This document shows positions 55,195 to 62,933 of a stretch of DNA of 64,000 nt, in pieces (positions within the stretch are counted from its first letter, which is position 1; every line of letters starts with the position of its first letter). Location of the stretch: the NCBI GenBank assembly GCA_031292565.1, contig JARLGW010000012.1:400478-464477 (forward strand). The letters run 5' to 3'. Position numbers and translations under genes: made by a program. This DNA is from Paludibacteraceae bacterium (GTDB lineage Bacteria > Bacteroidota > Bacteroidia > Bacteroidales > Paludibacteraceae). Below the pieces are notes generated by a model. That model did not search any database. It was given only the letters and a program-made list of their open reading frames with translations, and was not told where the DNA came from.

Positions 55195-56493
55195 TTATTT
55201 TGCTTGATTCAGGATCAGTTCCACGCGGCGATTGGCTGCTCGGCCTAGCTGAGTTTCGTTATCGGCAATAGGGAAGTCTTCACCTTTACCGAAGGCTTCA
55301 AGTCGGTCGGCGGTAATACCCTTGCTTACCAGGTATGTTTTTACGCTTTCAGCACGGTTGGTGGATAATTTCTGATTACGTTCTCTCGACCCCTGATTAT
55401 CCGTGTGCCCGTTAATGCTTAATTTCATGGCGGCATTATCTTTTAACATGTTGAATATTTCGTCCAAGGTAGGGTATGATTCGGGTTTGATATTGGCCGA
55501 GCCTGTTTCAAAATTGATTCCGTAGATGGTGAGCTTTCCGGTGGATTCAATTTCGGTTTTTAAGCGGCTTTGTTTTTCCTCGTCCACCTTCTTGGTTTCA
55601 TCCACTTGATAGCATTGGGTAGGGGTGTCGCCTTTGCGGGTAAATGTCCAAATGCCATATTTCTTGAGGTTCTCGCCAAAACTCCAGATGCCGTTCAGGC
55701 GGGTACCATCTTCGTTAACTACTAGAGAGGCTTGTCCGGCATTGCCTTGTCCATCCTCCACCCATTTAAAGGATAAAATACGTCTGTCCATCCCCGCATT
55801 GGTGATTTTTCCGTTACGGTATTTGTAGCATCCGTTTATGGATGAACCGTTTTGGCGGATGGAAACGGTGCCCCAGGTGGAAGTCCAGTCGCCCGTGAGG
55901 TTGATTGATTTAACGTCTTCATTTACGTAGCTGCCCAAGGCTTCGATTTCCATTAATTCCGTGTTCTTTTTGTTGCCGTAGTTGGACAGGATGCTAATGC
56001 GTATCCATCTTGCATTTACAGGCTTGATGTCGAAATATTTAGTAGCTGCATATTCCTCCAGTTTGGGCTCCAGCACGGTGGTGTATCCGCTTTCAGCCCC
56101 GGTGGTAGATACTTCTACTTTAATGCCTTTGGCACAAATTCCTTTATATTCGCGTTCGCATTCGTTGTTGAATCCTAGTTTTTCAATGGAACATTCTTCC
56201 GAAAGTTCGAATACAAATTCCAAGGGGAATTTTTCATCTTCGCGGCTGTTCCATCCTTTATAGGTGGTGCCGTCTATAATGGCTTCTTTTGTCCATTCCA
56301 CGATGCGGTTGGAGGTTTCAGACACGGTGGTGTAGGAGTTTGGTGCTTTTACAATGTATGCGCCGTTGGGTAGCGAGAGCACGTTGAACAATTGTTTTTC
56401 CTGTTTCTCTTCTGCTTTAGTCAGCATGCCGGAAAGGGTTAAAAAAATCAGTAGATAGGAGCGTAGGTTTTTCATTATATTTTTGTTTTTCAT
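55195..56493 (-). CDS. Exported protein with discoidin-like domain and C-terminal OmpA peptidoglycan-binding domain
   Basis: A ~432-residue envelope protein. The signal peptide is LLIFLTLSGMLTKA (ending near residue 27). Residues ~45-190 resemble an F5/8 type C (discoidin) domain: VEWTKEAIIDGTTYKGWNS, VEVSTTGAESGYTTVL and RWIRISILSNYG. Residues ~195-290 are a beta-rich unit (LTGDWTSTWGTVSIRQNGSSI). The last ~115 residues are an OmpA domain with NFETGSANIKPES, LSINGHTDNQGSRERNQKLS and GRAANRRVELIL. The ATG at 56493 is preferred over a TTG at 56496. A sugar- or surface-binding role tied to peptidoglycan is inferred. Confidence 0.82.
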   Translation of the reverse strand: MKNKNIMKNLRSYLLIFLTLSGMLTKAEEKQEKQLFNVLSLPNGAYIVKAPNSYTTVSETSNRIVEWTKEAIIDGTTYKGWNSREDEKFPLEFVFELSEECSIEKLGFNNECEREYKGICAKGIKVEVSTTGAESGYTTVLEPKLEEYAATKYFDIKPVNARWIRISILSNYGNKKNTELMEIEALGSYVNEDVKSINLTGDWTSTWGTVSIRQNGSSINGCYKYRNGKITNAGMDRRILSFKWVEDGQGNAGQASLVVNEDGTRLNGIWSFGENLKKYGIWTFTRKGDTPTQCYQVDETKKVDEEKQSRLKTEIESTGKLTIYGINFETGSANIKPESYPTLDEIFNMLKDNAAMKLSINGHTDNQGSRERNQKLSTNRAESVKTYLVSKGITADRLEAFGKGEDFPIADNETQLGRAANRRVELILNQAK

Positions 56494-56513
56494 CAACTAA
56501 ATTTAAATTTCTT

Positions 56514-56544
56514 CAAAAGTAGAAAACCATTGTTAATAATCAAA
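56514..56544 (-). promoter_or_regulatory. Promoter of the OmpA-domain gene
   Basis: On the minus strand TTTTG (56541-56544 read backwards), 19 bases, then TACTTTTG (56514-56521). A full Bacteroidota pattern 20 bases before the ATG. Confidence 0.65.
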
Positions 56545-56724
56545 AAGATAAACATGTTTAATGTGAAAGTTTATAGAAAAATGTCCTATTTTAGGTTCGT
56601 TTGAAATGTAAAGGCAGGATAAGCATTTAAAATTTTGTTAATCAAATACCTTCAAAGGTAAATTAATATAAATTAATGTTTTGTTTTTCGGTGGATGCTA
56701 ATAAAAATTGTAGCTTTGCTTATA

Positions 56725-57036
56725 ATGAAAAGGGGAAGAAAAATATTCATATTTAGATTGATGTTTGTTTTTGCGGTGCTATTTTGCATCGGATTAAAAG
56801 CGCACTCTATGTATAGTTCTTCCGATTTATACGATACTACCACGGCTAATGCCGGAACAGATTCTCAGGATCAGGACTTTATTTCTATTCTCGATTTTTT
56901 TGGTGAATGTCCTGTTGTTGGAAATTTTCACCAAGTTTTGGTAACGGAACTTTTTTCTAAAGACGTAATTTCAAGAGACGTAATATTTACATCTCAATTC
57001 TCTTCTACTATTTGGCAACCGCCCAAAGCAATTTAA
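56725..57036 (+). CDS. Small exported protein of unknown function
   Basis: About 103 residues from the ATG at 56725 (MKRGRKIFIFRLMF). An ATG at 56695 would add ten residues but lies before a TAGCTTTG promoter box (56711-56718) that ends 6 bases ahead of 56725. Residues ~8-24 are a hydrophobic signal segment ending CIGLKAHS. The mature part has a Thr/Asp-rich start (DTTTANAGTDSQDQD) and ends SSTIWQPPKAI, a Trp-Gln-Pro-Pro tail that I associate with small uncharacterised Bacteroidota proteins. Function unknown. Confidence 0.6.
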   Translation: MKRGRKIFIFRLMFVFAVLFCIGLKAHSMYSSSDLYDTTTANAGTDSQDQDFISILDFFGECPVVGNFHQVLVTELFSKDVISRDVIFTSQFSSTIWQPPKAI

Positions 57037-57337
57037 TCACACTATTTTTTTAAACTTTAGATGTTTTTCCCTCTTAAATGATGATTTTAAGAGAGAATAA
57101 TATCCATGCAATCCGTGCAAGGTACTTTAATAGTATCCGGGATTCTCTGCAAAGTCTGCAAAAGTTTTTTTGTAACAGTTTGTTTTAATTTATTTATATA
57201 GACTTTTTTTATTGGTTTGACAGCCCATTCCCATTGTAGGACAATTGGGGACTTGGCTCTTAGTGATTTTTTAACGTGATAAGTTAGTTTTTAAGATCCT
57301 TGAGCCTAATTGTTCCTGCAAAAGGGAAAGTTTAAAA

Positions 57338-57390
57338 AATAATCTATACATAACATTTCCGAATGATTATGTATAGATTATTAATTTTTT
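57338..57390 (+). terminator. Very strong terminator-like hairpin in a gene-free region
   Basis: AATAATCTATACATAA (57338-57353) pairs exactly with 57367-57382, extended inside by CATT/AATG, and is followed by AATTTTTT. It lies 300 bases after the small exported protein and 170 bases before the next gene. The rest of 57037-57560 holds no gene I can see, so a transcript of unknown nature ends here. Confidence 0.7.
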
Positions 57391-57560
57391 AGCCCGGTTT
57401 GTATCTCTTGAAAATAGATATAATGTTTCTTTGATTTTCATCATAAATGTTTCCGCGTTGTAATAAACTTATTATTAAGCGAAAATCTAAAAAAATAATT
57501 AGGATTAAGTTAAGTGTATTCTTATATTTGCCTGTCTTTTATGTAAATTATCAAAGGAAG

Positions 57561-57809
57561 ATGGATAGGCAACAAATTGAATTTATAACCAATGAGATTA
57601 TAAGTCTCCAATTGAAGGTTAATAGTAAAATAATTCTTTCGTGTGCTTCTTTGGCCGACTATGGTGCCGATCATTTAGACCGATTGGATATAGTGATGAA
57701 AATTAGGGAGAAGTTCAATATTTGGTTAAAGCCTAATTATGTGGCAGATTTGAGAGCAGAAAAAATAGAACATTTATATGATGAAATTCAAAATCATATA
57801 AATGTCTGA
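57561..57809 (+). CDS. Acyl-carrier-like small protein without the phosphopantetheine serine
   Basis: An 82-residue acidic helical protein. Its middle, SLADYGADHLDRLDIVMKIREKFNIWL, lines up with the acyl carrier helix II region ([22 protein letters not shown] in the acpP at 58616), but the serine that carries 4'-phosphopantetheine is a histidine. It therefore cannot be charged in the usual way. The ATG at 57561 has a strong AAAGGAAG just ahead; a longer frame from 57447 adds basic, non-conserved residues. A TATATTTG box is at 57523-57530, inside that longer form. It lies near purN, acpP and fabF. A structural or decoy role is possible. Confidence 0.65.
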   Translation: MDRQQIEFITNEIISLQLKVNSKIILSCASLADYGADHLDRLDIVMKIREKFNIWLKPNYVADLRAEKIEHLYDEIQNHINV

Positions 57810-57838
57810 AATAAATAAGAACTAGTTTTTCGCATTAT

Positions 57839-57890
57839 AACTTCTGATATTATCTCTGAAAAGTTTCAGAAATATCAGAAGTTTTCTTTT
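57839..57890 (+). terminator. Terminator between the ACP-like gene and purN
   Basis: AACTTCTGATATT (57839-57851) pairs exactly with AATATCAGAAGTT (57871-57883), with an inner CTGAAA/TTTCAG stem, then a T-rich run. It lies between two converging genes. Confidence 0.85.
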
Positions 57891-58462
57891 TATATTTGGT
57901 TTAGCAGGTTTTCTATTACCGAAGGGTAATATTTATATTCCAGTTCGTGTACTTTGTTGGCTACATCATCGGGAGTGTCCGAAGGGCTTACTTCACATTT
58001 GCCTTGAAAAATAATGTTTCCTTCGTCGTAGTGTTCATTTATATAATGTATAGTAATGCCACTTTCTTTTTCTCCAGCGGCTACCACGGCTTCATGTACA
58101 CGCGATCCATACATCCCCTTTCCCCCATATTTAGGCAATAATGCAGGGTGTATGTTTACAATACGGTTGGGATAAGCCTTTATCAAGGAATCGGGAACTT
58201 TTAGCAAGAAGCCTGCCAGTACAACAAAATCGATGTCGTATTCCTTTAATAAAGAGGGTATTGTATTTGTTTCTTTTAATTCTTTCGCGGAGAAGACGGC
58301 TGTGGGTACGTTAAGTCTTTTTGCCCGGTCAAGTACCCCGGCAATTGAATTATTTGTGAGGATAAGATTTACTTTTATAGATGGATTTTGATTGAAATGT
58401 AGAACTATATTTTCAGCGTTGCTTCCTGACCCAGAAGCAAATATAGCTATTTTTTTAAGCAT
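57890..58462 (-). CDS. purN: Phosphoribosylglycinamide formyltransferase
   Basis: Third step of purine synthesis: transfers a formyl group from 10-formyl-THF to GAR. In 190 residues: IFASGSGSNAENIV at the phosphate loop, DFVVLAGFLLKVPDSLI near 78, IVNIHPALLPKYGGKGMYG near 105 with the catalytic Asn-His, and GITIHYINEHYDEGNII near 136 with the catalytic aspartate. Single gene on the minus strand between the ACP-like gene and acpP. Confidence 0.95.
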   Translation of the reverse strand: MLKKIAIFASGSGSNAENIVLHFNQNPSIKVNLILTNNSIAGVLDRAKRLNVPTAVFSAKELKETNTIPSLLKEYDIDFVVLAGFLLKVPDSLIKAYPNRIVNIHPALLPKYGGKGMYGSRVHEAVVAAGEKESGITIHYINEHYDEGNIIFQGKCEVSPSDTPDDVANKVHELEYKYYPSVIENLLNQI

Positions 58463-58535
58463 TATGTAGTAAGTTGATTATTGCACACTTTTGTAAATTA
58501 TGGGCAAGAAGAATGTTTTTCCTGTTAAAATATTA

Positions 58536-58564
58536 TTGTTATTCAAGAAAAAGTTATTCCTTTG
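58536..58564 (+). promoter_or_regulatory. Promoter of acpP
   Basis: TTG (58536-58538), 18 bases, then TTCCTTTG (58557-58564), one base short of the TAnnTTTG pattern. The leader to the acpP ATG would be about 45 bases. Confidence 0.45.
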
Positions 58565-58615
58565 CAGCGCAAATTTAAAATTAATATTTTATTATTAACT
58601 AAAAACCCAAAAATT

Positions 58616-58852
58616 ATGTCAGAAGTTGCATCAAAAGTAAAGGCTATCATTGTTGACAAATTAGGAGTAGAAGAATCAGAAGTAACTCCAGAAGCAAGCT
58701 TTACTAATGATTTAGGAGCTGATTCTCTTGATACTGTAGAATTGATTATGGAATTCGAAAAAGAATTCGGTATTTCTATTCCAGACGATCAAGCAGAAAA
58801 GATAACCACTGTAGGTGATGCTATTGCACACATTGAAGCAGTTACAAAATAA
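58616..58852 (+). CDS. acpP: Acyl carrier protein
   Basis: A 78-residue carrier of growing fatty acids. The phosphopantetheine site is [20 protein letters not shown] with the serine at about residue 37. The ATG at 58616 gives [11 protein letters not shown]; an in-frame TTG-type upstream frame from 58562 adds a basic tail not seen in the family and contains the promoter. It is followed by fabF after 25 bases, the usual order. Confidence 0.96.
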   Translation: MSEVASKVKAIIVDKLGVEESEVTPEASFTNDLGADSLDTVELIMEFEKEFGISIPDDQAEKITTVGDAIAHIEAVTK

Positions 58853-58877
58853 TTTAATTCTTTAATATTCTATTTTT

Positions 58878-60140
58878 ATGGAATTAAAAAGAGTAGTAGT
58901 AACAGGCTTGGGGGCAATAACTCCATTAGGCAACAACGTTTCAGATTTTTGGAACGGACTTGTTAATGGTGCTAGTGGTGCCGGGCCTATTACTCATTTT
59001 GATGCCTCTGCGTTTAAGACAAAATTTGCATGTGAGGTGAAGGGTTTTGACCCGAATCAATATTTCGACAGAAAAGAAGTACGCAAGGTAGATCGTTATG
59101 CTCAATTGGCAGTAGTTGCTGCTAAAGAAGCTATCGAAAACTCTGGTATGGATTTAGAGTCAGTAAATAAAGATGAAATAGGCGTGATTTTTGCCGCCGG
59201 TATTGGTGGTATAAGCACCTTTGAGCAGGAAGTGGGATATTATTATTCCCATCAAGAGCAAGGTCCTAAGTTCAACCCATTCTTCATACCAAAAATGATC
59301 TCGGATATTGCCGCAGGTCAAATTTCTATTATGTATGGGTTTCGAGGACCAAACTTTTCTACTGCATCAGCTTGTGCTTCTTCCACAAATGCATTAATAG
59401 ACGCGTATAATTATATTCGTTTAGGGCAAGCCATAGCAATTGTTGCCGGAGGAGCCGAAGCCGCCATTACTCCCTCAGGAGTAGGTGGATTTAATGCATT
59501 AACTGCATTATCTACTAGAAACGACGAGCCGGAACAAGCATCCCGTCCATTCAGCAAAAGCCGTGATGGATTTGTTATGGGAGAAGGAGCAGCATGTCTT
59601 TTTCTAGAAGACTTAGATCATGCCTTAGCCCGTGGTGCAAAAATAATATGCGAAGTAGTAGGAGGCGGTTTGTCAGCCGATGCATACCATTTAACAGCTA
59701 CTCATCCCGAAGGTCTTGGTGCCAAGTTGGTGATGAATAGAGCTTTAAAAGATGCAGGTTTGAAACCGGAAGACATTGACTACATCAATGTACATGGTAC
59801 ATCAACACCGGTTGGCGACATATCAGAAGCTAAAGCTATTAAAGCCGTGTTTGGCGATCATGCCTATAAACTGAATATCAGTTCCACTAAATCTATGACA
59901 GGCCACATGTTAGGTGCCGCTGGTGCCGCAGAGGCTCTTGCCGCAGTGCTTTCGGTCGTTAATGACATTGTACCTCCAACCATTAATCATGCTGAAGGAG
60001 ATGAAGATGAAGAAATTGATTACAAATTAAACTTTACCTTTAACAAAGCTCAGAAGCGAACTGTAAATGCTGCTTTATCCAATACATTTGGTTTTGGCGG
60101 GCATAATGCCAGTCTCATTGTGAAAAAATTCACTAAATAA
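58878..60140 (+). CDS. fabF: 3-oxoacyl-ACP synthase II
   Basis: Condensing enzyme of fatty acid elongation. In 420 residues: VVTGLGAITPLGNNVSDFW at the start, the active cysteine in STASACASSTNALI (about residue 166), and the two histidines in NVHGTSTPVGD (near 308) and KSMTGHMLGAAGAAEAL (near 345). rnc starts 2 bases after its stop, so the two are coupled. Confidence 0.96.
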   Translation: MELKRVVVTGLGAITPLGNNVSDFWNGLVNGASGAGPITHFDASAFKTKFACEVKGFDPNQYFDRKEVRKVDRYAQLAVVAAKEAIENSGMDLESVNKDEIGVIFAAGIGGISTFEQEVGYYYSHQEQGPKFNPFFIPKMISDIAAGQISIMYGFRGPNFSTASACASSTNALIDAYNYIRLGQAIAIVAGGAEAAITPSGVGGFNALTALSTRNDEPEQASRPFSKSRDGFVMGEGAACLFLEDLDHALARGAKIICEVVGGGLSADAYHLTATHPEGLGAKLVMNRALKDAGLKPEDIDYINVHGTSTPVGDISEAKAIKAVFGDHAYKLNISSTKSMTGHMLGAAGAAEALAAVLSVVNDIVPPTINHAEGDEDEEIDYKLNFTFNKAQKRTVNAALSNTFGFGGHNASLIVKKFTK

Positions 60141-60142
60141 AA

Positions 60143-60946
60143 GTGGTAAAATATTTTCTACAAAAAATAAGGCTCTTATCGAATGCTCGTAAAGAGCCTT
60201 ATTTATTATTCTACAATATACTAGGTTTCTATCCCCGGAATATTTCTCTGTATCAACAGGCCTTACTTCACAAATCGACCCAGCAGAAAGATAATCATGG
60301 GCATTGCATAAATAATGAAAGGCTCGAATTTTTAGGCGATTCAGTTTTAGGAACCATTGTGAGCGACATCTTATACGATATGTTTGAAGAAGAATCCGAG
60401 GGATTCCTCACAAACACACGCTCAAAAATCGTTCAACGTGAGTCGTTAAATCATTTAGCCCTTGAAATTGGCCTCGATAAGTTGATTGTTTTTTCAAACA
60501 ATACAAATCTTTTCGGAACTAACATTTATGGAAATGCTTTTGAAGCCTTAATCGGTGCCATTTATTTAGATCAAGGCTACGATAAATGTCGGAAATTTAT
60601 TGAAACCCGTATAATAAAGCGATTGGTAGATGTTGAAAAAGTAGCTAAGAAAGAAGTTAACTTCAAATCACGTTTGATAGAATGGGGGCAGAAATACAAG
60701 ATAGACGTTCAATTTGAAGTGATAGAAGAATACATCAACTCCGAAAACAAACCAGTATTTCAAACCCAAATTCTAATAAACAATCAGAATGCCGGAATTG
60801 GTGTTGGATCCTCTAAAAAAGAATCCCAACAAAAAGCATCTAAAACAGCACTAAAAAAAATAAAAGAGATCCCTAAATTTTGGGAAAACAATATAATAGA
60901 GCCTGCTCAAGATTTAGTTGAAAACAATCTCGTTTCAGAACAATAA
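60143..60946 (+). CDS. rnc: Ribonuclease III
   Basis: A 267-residue double-strand-specific RNase. The catalytic motif NNERLEFLGDSVLGTIVSD lies near residue 52, the second acidic site in GNAFEALIGAIYLDQGY near 133, and the double-stranded-RNA-binding domain at ~170-245 (KKESQQKASKTALKKIKE at its end). The start is GTG at 60143, two bases after fabF, which gives MVKYFLQKIRLL as in Bacteroides homologues. A 13-bp perfect hairpin lies inside codons ~8-21. Confidence 0.94.
   Translation: MVKYFLQKIRLLSNARKEPYLLFYNILGFYPRNISLYQQALLHKSTQQKDNHGHCINNERLEFLGDSVLGTIVSDILYDMFEEESEGFLTNTRSKIVQRESLNHLALEIGLDKLIVFSNNTNLFGTNIYGNAFEALIGAIYLDQGYDKCRKFIETRIIKRLVDVEKVAKKEVNFKSRLIEWGQKYKIDVQFEVIEEYINSENKPVFQTQILINNQNAGIGVGSSKKESQQKASKTALKKIKEIPKFWENNIIEPAQDLVENNLVSEQ
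60165..60204 (+). promoter_or_regulatory. Strong hairpin inside the 5' coding part of rnc
   Basis: AAATAAGGCTCTT (60165-60177) pairs exactly with AAGAGCCTTATTT (60192-60204); the 14-base loop has a further CGA/TCG pair. It is followed by ATTATT. It is within the reading frame of rnc, 22 bases after the GTG. It could be an RNase III target for self-regulation or a partial terminator between fabF and rnc. Confidence 0.6.
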
Positions 60947-61023
60947 CGAATCCTTTCTCATTATATATGAAAAGCTTTTTTATGTATAAAAAAATGAATT
61001 ATGAATTTTAAATTTAGTGATAA

Positions 61024-62823
61024 ATGAACTGTCCTCATTTTGCCGATCTAGTTTTTCTTCAAGCTCAGAAGTACGGAAATAAAAGTGCCTTGTGGTATCA
61101 AAACAAAGAAACAAAATCGTGGACACCTATTTCATGGAATCAATTTGCTTCAAGCGTTAAAACCACAGCCAAGGCAATATACGATATGGGAATATCCAAT
61201 CAGCACAAAATTGCTATTTATTCCCCCAACAAACCCGAATCTTTTGTAGTAGATTTTGCAAGTTTCACCGTAGGTGCCGTCGTTGTTCCTCTATATGCCA
61301 CCAGTACCGTGCAACAAATTGAATACATTATTAACGATGCATCAATTTCAATCCTCTTTGTAGGCGAACAATTTCAGTACGACAATGCCTATGAAGTAAT
61401 GAAAACTTCGCAACATTTAAAGCACATCGTTATTTTTGACGATGCAGTGGTTACACATGGCGAAAAAACGTCAATCTATTTCACCGATTTTTTAAAAGCA
61501 GGCGAAAAATCCTCCACCGATATTGAAACACAAAAACCTCAACCATACTCCGACGAAGATCCGGCAACCCTCATGTACACATCAGGTACAACAGGAGAAC
61601 CCAAAGGCGTGATATTATCCCACGGCAATTACTTGGAAGCCATGCGAATACACGATATTCGCCTTACTACAGTTGCCGATAACGACACCTCTATCGCATT
61701 TTTGCCCATAAATCATGTCCTTGAGCGAGCCTGGTGCTACTTCTGCTTATTTAAAGGCGTAGAAATATATATCAATCTCTACCCACAAGACATACAGCGA
61801 GCCATTCGCGAAGTACACCCCACCCTCATGTGCGCCGTACCCCGTTTTTGGGAAAAAGTTTACATTGGCGTTCAGGAAAAGTTGGAAGAATTCAGCCCCT
61901 TTATGAAAGGCATCGTGGCATGGGCCATAGCCACCGGTAAAAAACACAATATAGATCATATCCGCTTGCGGAAAAAACCATCACCTTGGTTAAGCCTATG
62001 CTATTTTATAGCCGATAAAATAGTTTTCTCAAAACTCAAAAAAACATTAGGATTTGAACGAGCCAATTTTCTGCCAACTGCGGGAGCATCCCTGTCCGAT
62101 GAAATAACAATCTTTCTCCGCAGCATCGGCATCCCTATAATATATGGATACGGCTTAACCGAAACCACCGCCACCGTTTGTTGCTTCGAGTATTATGGCT
62201 ACGAAATAGGAACCACCGGTAGCATCATGCCCGATATAGAAGTTAAGATAGGAGAAGACAATGAAATCCTGGTGAAAGGGAAAACCGTGTTTCATGGATA
62301 TTATAACCGACCCGAAATAAATAAAACCGCCTTTACCGAAGATGGATTCTTTAAAACCGGAGATGCAGGTAAAGTAGTAAACAACCAGATAATCCTTACC
62401 GAAAGGTTAAAAGACCTGTTCAAAACCTCAAACGGAAAATATATTGCGCCGCAACAAATAGAAACAAGATTAACCACCGATAAATATATAGATCAAGTTG
62501 CAATTATCGGCGATCAACGGAATTATGTAACCGCCATCGTTGTGCCCAATCTTGATTTTCTAAAAGAATATGCAGGCAATAAAAAAATTGCCTACCAAAC
62601 CATGGACGATTTATTATCCAATCCCGAAATTGTAACATTCTATCAGGACAGGATAAATAACACCCAAAAAGACATGGCTAGCTTTGAACAAATAAAGAAA
62701 TTCACACTGCTAAAGAACGGATTTACCCTCGAAGCAGGCGAAATAACCAACACCCTCAAACTTCGGAGAGCCGTTATACAGCAACGATACAAATCCATTA
62801 TAGATCAAATGTACAATTCGTAA
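61024..62823 (+). CDS. Long-chain fatty acid-CoA ligase (AMP-forming)
   Basis: A 599-residue adenylate-forming enzyme that activates long-chain fatty acids. P-loop LMYTSGTTGEPKGVILSHGN near residue 180, IIYGYGLTETTATVCC near 374, FKTGDAGKV near 440, and the LTERLKDLFKTSNGKYIAPQQIE hinge near 460. The C-terminal lysine region (ITNTLKLRRAVI) is the long-chain type. It stands alone between rnc and a terminator, with 77 bases upstream. Confidence 0.92.
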   Translation: MNCPHFADLVFLQAQKYGNKSALWYQNKETKSWTPISWNQFASSVKTTAKAIYDMGISNQHKIAIYSPNKPESFVVDFASFTVGAVVVPLYATSTVQQIEYIINDASISILFVGEQFQYDNAYEVMKTSQHLKHIVIFDDAVVTHGEKTSIYFTDFLKAGEKSSTDIETQKPQPYSDEDPATLMYTSGTTGEPKGVILSHGNYLEAMRIHDIRLTTVADNDTSIAFLPINHVLERAWCYFCLFKGVEIYINLYPQDIQRAIREVHPTLMCAVPRFWEKVYIGVQEKLEEFSPFMKGIVAWAIATGKKHNIDHIRLRKKPSPWLSLCYFIADKIVFSKLKKTLGFERANFLPTAGASLSDEITIFLRSIGIPIIYGYGLTETTATVCCFEYYGYEIGTTGSIMPDIEVKIGEDNEILVKGKTVFHGYYNRPEINKTAFTEDGFFKTGDAGKVVNNQIILTERLKDLFKTSNGKYIAPQQIETRLTTDKYIDQVAIIGDQRNYVTAIVVPNLDFLKEYAGNKKIAYQTMDDLLSNPEIVTFYQDRINNTQKDMASFEQIKKFTLLKNGFTLEAGEITNTLKLRRAVIQQRYKSIIDQMYNS

Positions 62824-62846
62824 ACACACACATTATTACACATAAG

Positions 62847-62886
62847 AAAAGGCAAAATTCTATTCCGGTAGATTTTGCCTTTTTTT
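62847..62886 (+). terminator. Terminator of the acyl-CoA ligase gene
   Basis: AAAAGGCAAAAT (62847-62858) pairs with ATTTTGCCTTTT (62872-62883), with T-run to 62886. Confidence 0.88.
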
Positions 62887-62933
62887 GTACGCCATATTAT
62901 TTCTACCTTAGCAGCCCAAAATTTAGAATCAAA

